Under the pieces are notes generated by a model. It was not told the origin of the DNA. It searched no databases and saw only the letters and a list, made by a program, of their open reading frames with translations. Positions 43,440 to 44,995 of a DNA stretch of 44,995 bases are shown one piece after another. Both the position numbers and the translations under genes were made by a program. Within the stretch, counting starts at the first letter, position 1. Each line of letters begins with the position of its first letter. The stretch is from Methanococcoides seepicolus (lineage in GTDB: Archaea; Halobacteriota; Methanosarcinia; Methanosarcinales; Methanosarcinaceae): contig NZ_JAGSOI010000014.1 of NCBI RefSeq assembly GCF_023684405.1, forward strand, positions 1 to 44,995. The letters are read 5' to 3'.

Positions 43440-43889
43440 TCATCGCACAACCAGCACCGGTACCTTGGAATGTCTAACAACATTCTCTGCTACACTACCG
43501 ATTAAGAACCTCTTAACTCCCGTCAAACCAAGTGTGCCCATCACTATCAGGTAAATATCATTTTTCTCTGCATAATCGATGATCTCTTCAGCTGGTCTGC
43601 CTTTGAGCAATACAGATTCCACCTGAACTTCAGCTTCCTTTCCAGCTTCTTCTACATATGCAGTTGCACGTCCTCCACTATCAACTAACTTATCTTCAAT
43701 TCCCTTCGCCCAGCTTATGCCCCTTCGTGCAACCAGGGCATACTCATCAGAAACAACATATACTGCATAAACTTCAGCCCCAGTCCCTTTTGCAATTTCA
43801 ATACCATAAGAAACTGCGTTTTTGGCATTATCTGAACCGTCGGTTGCAATCATAATTTTCTTACAAATATTTCCTTTCGTCTTGTCCAC
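43440..43889 (-). CDS. Universal stress protein (UspA family)
   Basis: A 149-residue single-domain protein: KKIMIATDGSDNAKNAVSYG at the start and VMGTLGLTGVKRFLIGSVAE at the end form the ATP-binding G-x2-G-x9-G-S site. GTG start at 43889. GGGG precedes it very closely, so the exact start is not certain. A TATA-like promoter lies 35-45 bases upstream. Paralogous to the rightward gene at 44328. Confidence 0.93.
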   Translation of the reverse strand: MDKTKGNICKKIMIATDGSDNAKNAVSYGIEIAKGTGAEVYAVYVVSDEYALVARRGISWAKGIEDKLVDSGGRATAYVEEAGKEAEVQVESVLLKGRPAEEIIDYAEKNDIYLIVMGTLGLTGVKRFLIGSVAENVVRHSKVPVLVVR

Positions 43890-43920
43890 TCCCCTTTAGT
43901 CCCATAATCTAATAGAGACA

Positions 43921-43932
43921 GTTTATATACTC
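43921..43932 (-). promoter_or_regulatory. Likely TATA box of the leftward stress-protein gene
   Basis: Minus strand GTATATAAACTG, about 35-45 bases before the GTG start; leader would be about 15 bases. Confidence 0.45.
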
Positions 43933-44264
43933 ATTTTGTAGCATTTTAACTCATGAGTCTTGATAGATGCAATTTACACAACTGAAACTTATCCTAAATA
44001 TATACTTTGGGCACATCTTATAAAAGTGATTTGTCAATTGATAGATAATATATAACCCTGACAATATTAAAACTTCATTTCAAATCGAGTAGTAGAGGCT
44101 TTCTTTTGCGATTGGAAATACATGCGGAGGGAATTTTACCACATATAAATGTATCGTATGATGTCGTTTATATGAGTTTAAACTGAAATTAGCGAACTAC
44201 TGTAGTTGTAAATTTAAGATAGTATTAAGATTTCTACAGAGTCGGAACGTTGATATATTATTGA
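43933..44264. other. Intergenic region between two divergent stress-protein genes
   Basis: AT-rich, no open frame with a ribosome site and no RNA gene seen. It holds the promoters of both flanking genes. Confidence 0.5.
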
Positions 44265-44278
44265 AGTTTATATTTATG
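44265..44278 (+). promoter_or_regulatory. Likely TATA box of the rightward stress-protein gene
   Basis: AGTTTATATTTATG lies about 50-60 bases before the GTG start, predicting a leader of about 35 bases. Confidence 0.45.
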
Positions 44279-44327
44279 TGGTAAAGTGCACCATGCACAG
44301 CTTACATATCAACAAGGGGGTAATTGT

Positions 44328-44774
44328 GTGACTGGTAAGAAATATAAGAAGATCCTGATAGCTACTGACGGATCAGAGTATGCGGATAGAGCAAGGTTAT
44401 CGGGTATCGATATTGCAAAAAAACTTGATGCAAAGGTATATGCGGTTTGTGTAGTACCTACACACCCATCTTCTTCAATGCCTATAGGTTCCAGGATGAT
44501 GCGATGGGATGTACCATTCAAGATCATGATGGAGGAGGCTACAAAAGCTGTTGAACAGATTGCAGATGCCTGCTCTTCGAGTGGTGTTGAGGTTGAAACT
44601 GTGATTCTTGAGGGTCATCCGGCAGAAGAGATCATCAAGTATGCAGAAGATAGCAACATGGATCTTATTGTAATGGGCAGTCTTGGAAAGACAGGATTGA
44701 CAAGATTACTTATTGGAAGTGTTGCAGAGGAAGTGCTGCGTCACTCTAAGGTAGATGTTATGGTTTCAAAGTGA
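44328..44774 (+). CDS. Universal stress protein (UspA family)
   Basis: A 148-residue single-domain protein with KKILIATDGSEYADRARLSG at the start and VMGSLGKTGLTRLLIGSVAE at the end, the nucleotide-binding site of ATP-binding Usp proteins. The start is GTG 44328 behind AAGGGGG; an upstream GTG at 44286 has no ribosome site. It is clearly a paralogue of the gene at 43440, arranged divergently. Confidence 0.93.
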   Translation: MTGKKYKKILIATDGSEYADRARLSGIDIAKKLDAKVYAVCVVPTHPSSSMPIGSRMMRWDVPFKIMMEEATKAVEQIADACSSSGVEVETVILEGHPAEEIIKYAEDSNMDLIVMGSLGKTGLTRLLIGSVAEEVLRHSKVDVMVSK

Positions 44775-44788
44775 GTTTTCTTGCTCAC
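44771..44788 (+). terminator. Hairpin terminator
   Basis: GTGAG pairs with CTCAC around an eight-base loop over the stop codon, followed by CATTTTTTG. Ends the stress-protein message. Nothing further is recognised to 44995. Confidence 0.55.
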
Positions 44789-44995
44789 CATTTTTTGATT
44801 TCTTGCATTTAGTAAATCTTTCAGATATTATCTTTTGTGACTTCTAATTATTTTAAAAATTATAGAATAGTAATTGCAATCCAATGATTATTGGGTATTG
44901 ATCACATATATTATGTAAGTGAGAAGAGTGAGTTACACGTTAATTCCAGATAATTCCCTCTTCTCTCCTTCTCTTTTGTTAGTATGTACATTCCT

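Noticed and set aside
1-44995. CRISPR arrays, rRNA genes, replication origin
   Set aside because: No regularly spaced repeats, no rRNA-like sequence and no cluster of origin repeats with a Cdc6/Orc1 gene were seen.

Overview
The window reads as a chromosomal segment of a cytochrome-containing methanogenic archaeon of the Methanosarcinales, probably Methanosarcinaceae (Methanococcoides or Methanolobus-like; the genus is a guess). Support comes from an archaeal A1Ao ATP synthase operon with the gene order H-I-K-E-C-F-A-B-D-G, methanogenesis marker protein 2, the archaeal siroheme-dependent heme pathway, a polyprenyl diphosphate synthase of the kind that makes the methanophenazine side chain, archaeal pilin-like genes, TATA-type promoters, and moderate-to-low GC with AT-rich spacers.

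Layout. 1-716 is the 5' end of an IS630-type transposase read leftward, with a canonical -1 slippery heptamer. 980-1342 is a small unknown gene. 1362-9304 is a leftward block for tetrapyrrole and pyrimidine synthesis: ahbA, ahbB, precorrin-2 dehydrogenase, hemA, hemB, hemL, hemC, then pyrD and pyrK. ahbD (heme synthase) lies just upstream, also leftward. From a divergent promoter region at about 10.5 kb a rightward run starts: a CcmD-like peptide, CcmE with a CPSKY heme-binding motif, a polyprenyl synthase and a radical SAM/SPASM protein. The nine-subunit ATP synthase operon plus ahaG follows (13505-21934). Heme, cytochrome c maturation, a probable quinone-analogue side-chain enzyme and the ATP synthase therefore sit side by side, an apparent electron-transport and energy-conservation island.

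22150-27158 is a rightward cluster of one small soluble protein (interrupted by a frameshift) and six proteins with N-terminal pilin-like helices. 27131-33000 is mixed: a histidine kinase remnant, a DUF4013-like membrane protein, an MscS channel, a small conserved protein, tRNA-Thr(GGT), a chorismate-lyase-like protein, a DUF5611-like protein and a sensor histidine kinase killed by both a frameshift and a stop codon. 33297-38885 is rich in radical SAM enzymes: an orphan radical SAM protein, marker protein 2, NifB and the preQ0 (archaeosine precursor) operon queC-DUF366-queE-queD. 39090-41729 holds a zinc-ribbon peptide, a PEF-CTERM surface protein with a PKD-like domain, an alanine dehydrogenase/ornithine cyclodeaminase family enzyme and a DUF5658-like membrane protein.

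The last 3 kb is sparse and looks eroded: gene fragments, a short repeat exactly at the break of a truncated B12-radical SAM gene, a serine/leucine-rich secreted coiled-coil protein, a two-helix membrane peptide and two universal stress proteins, each with its own likely promoter. All functional calls come from reading motifs by eye; no database search was run.
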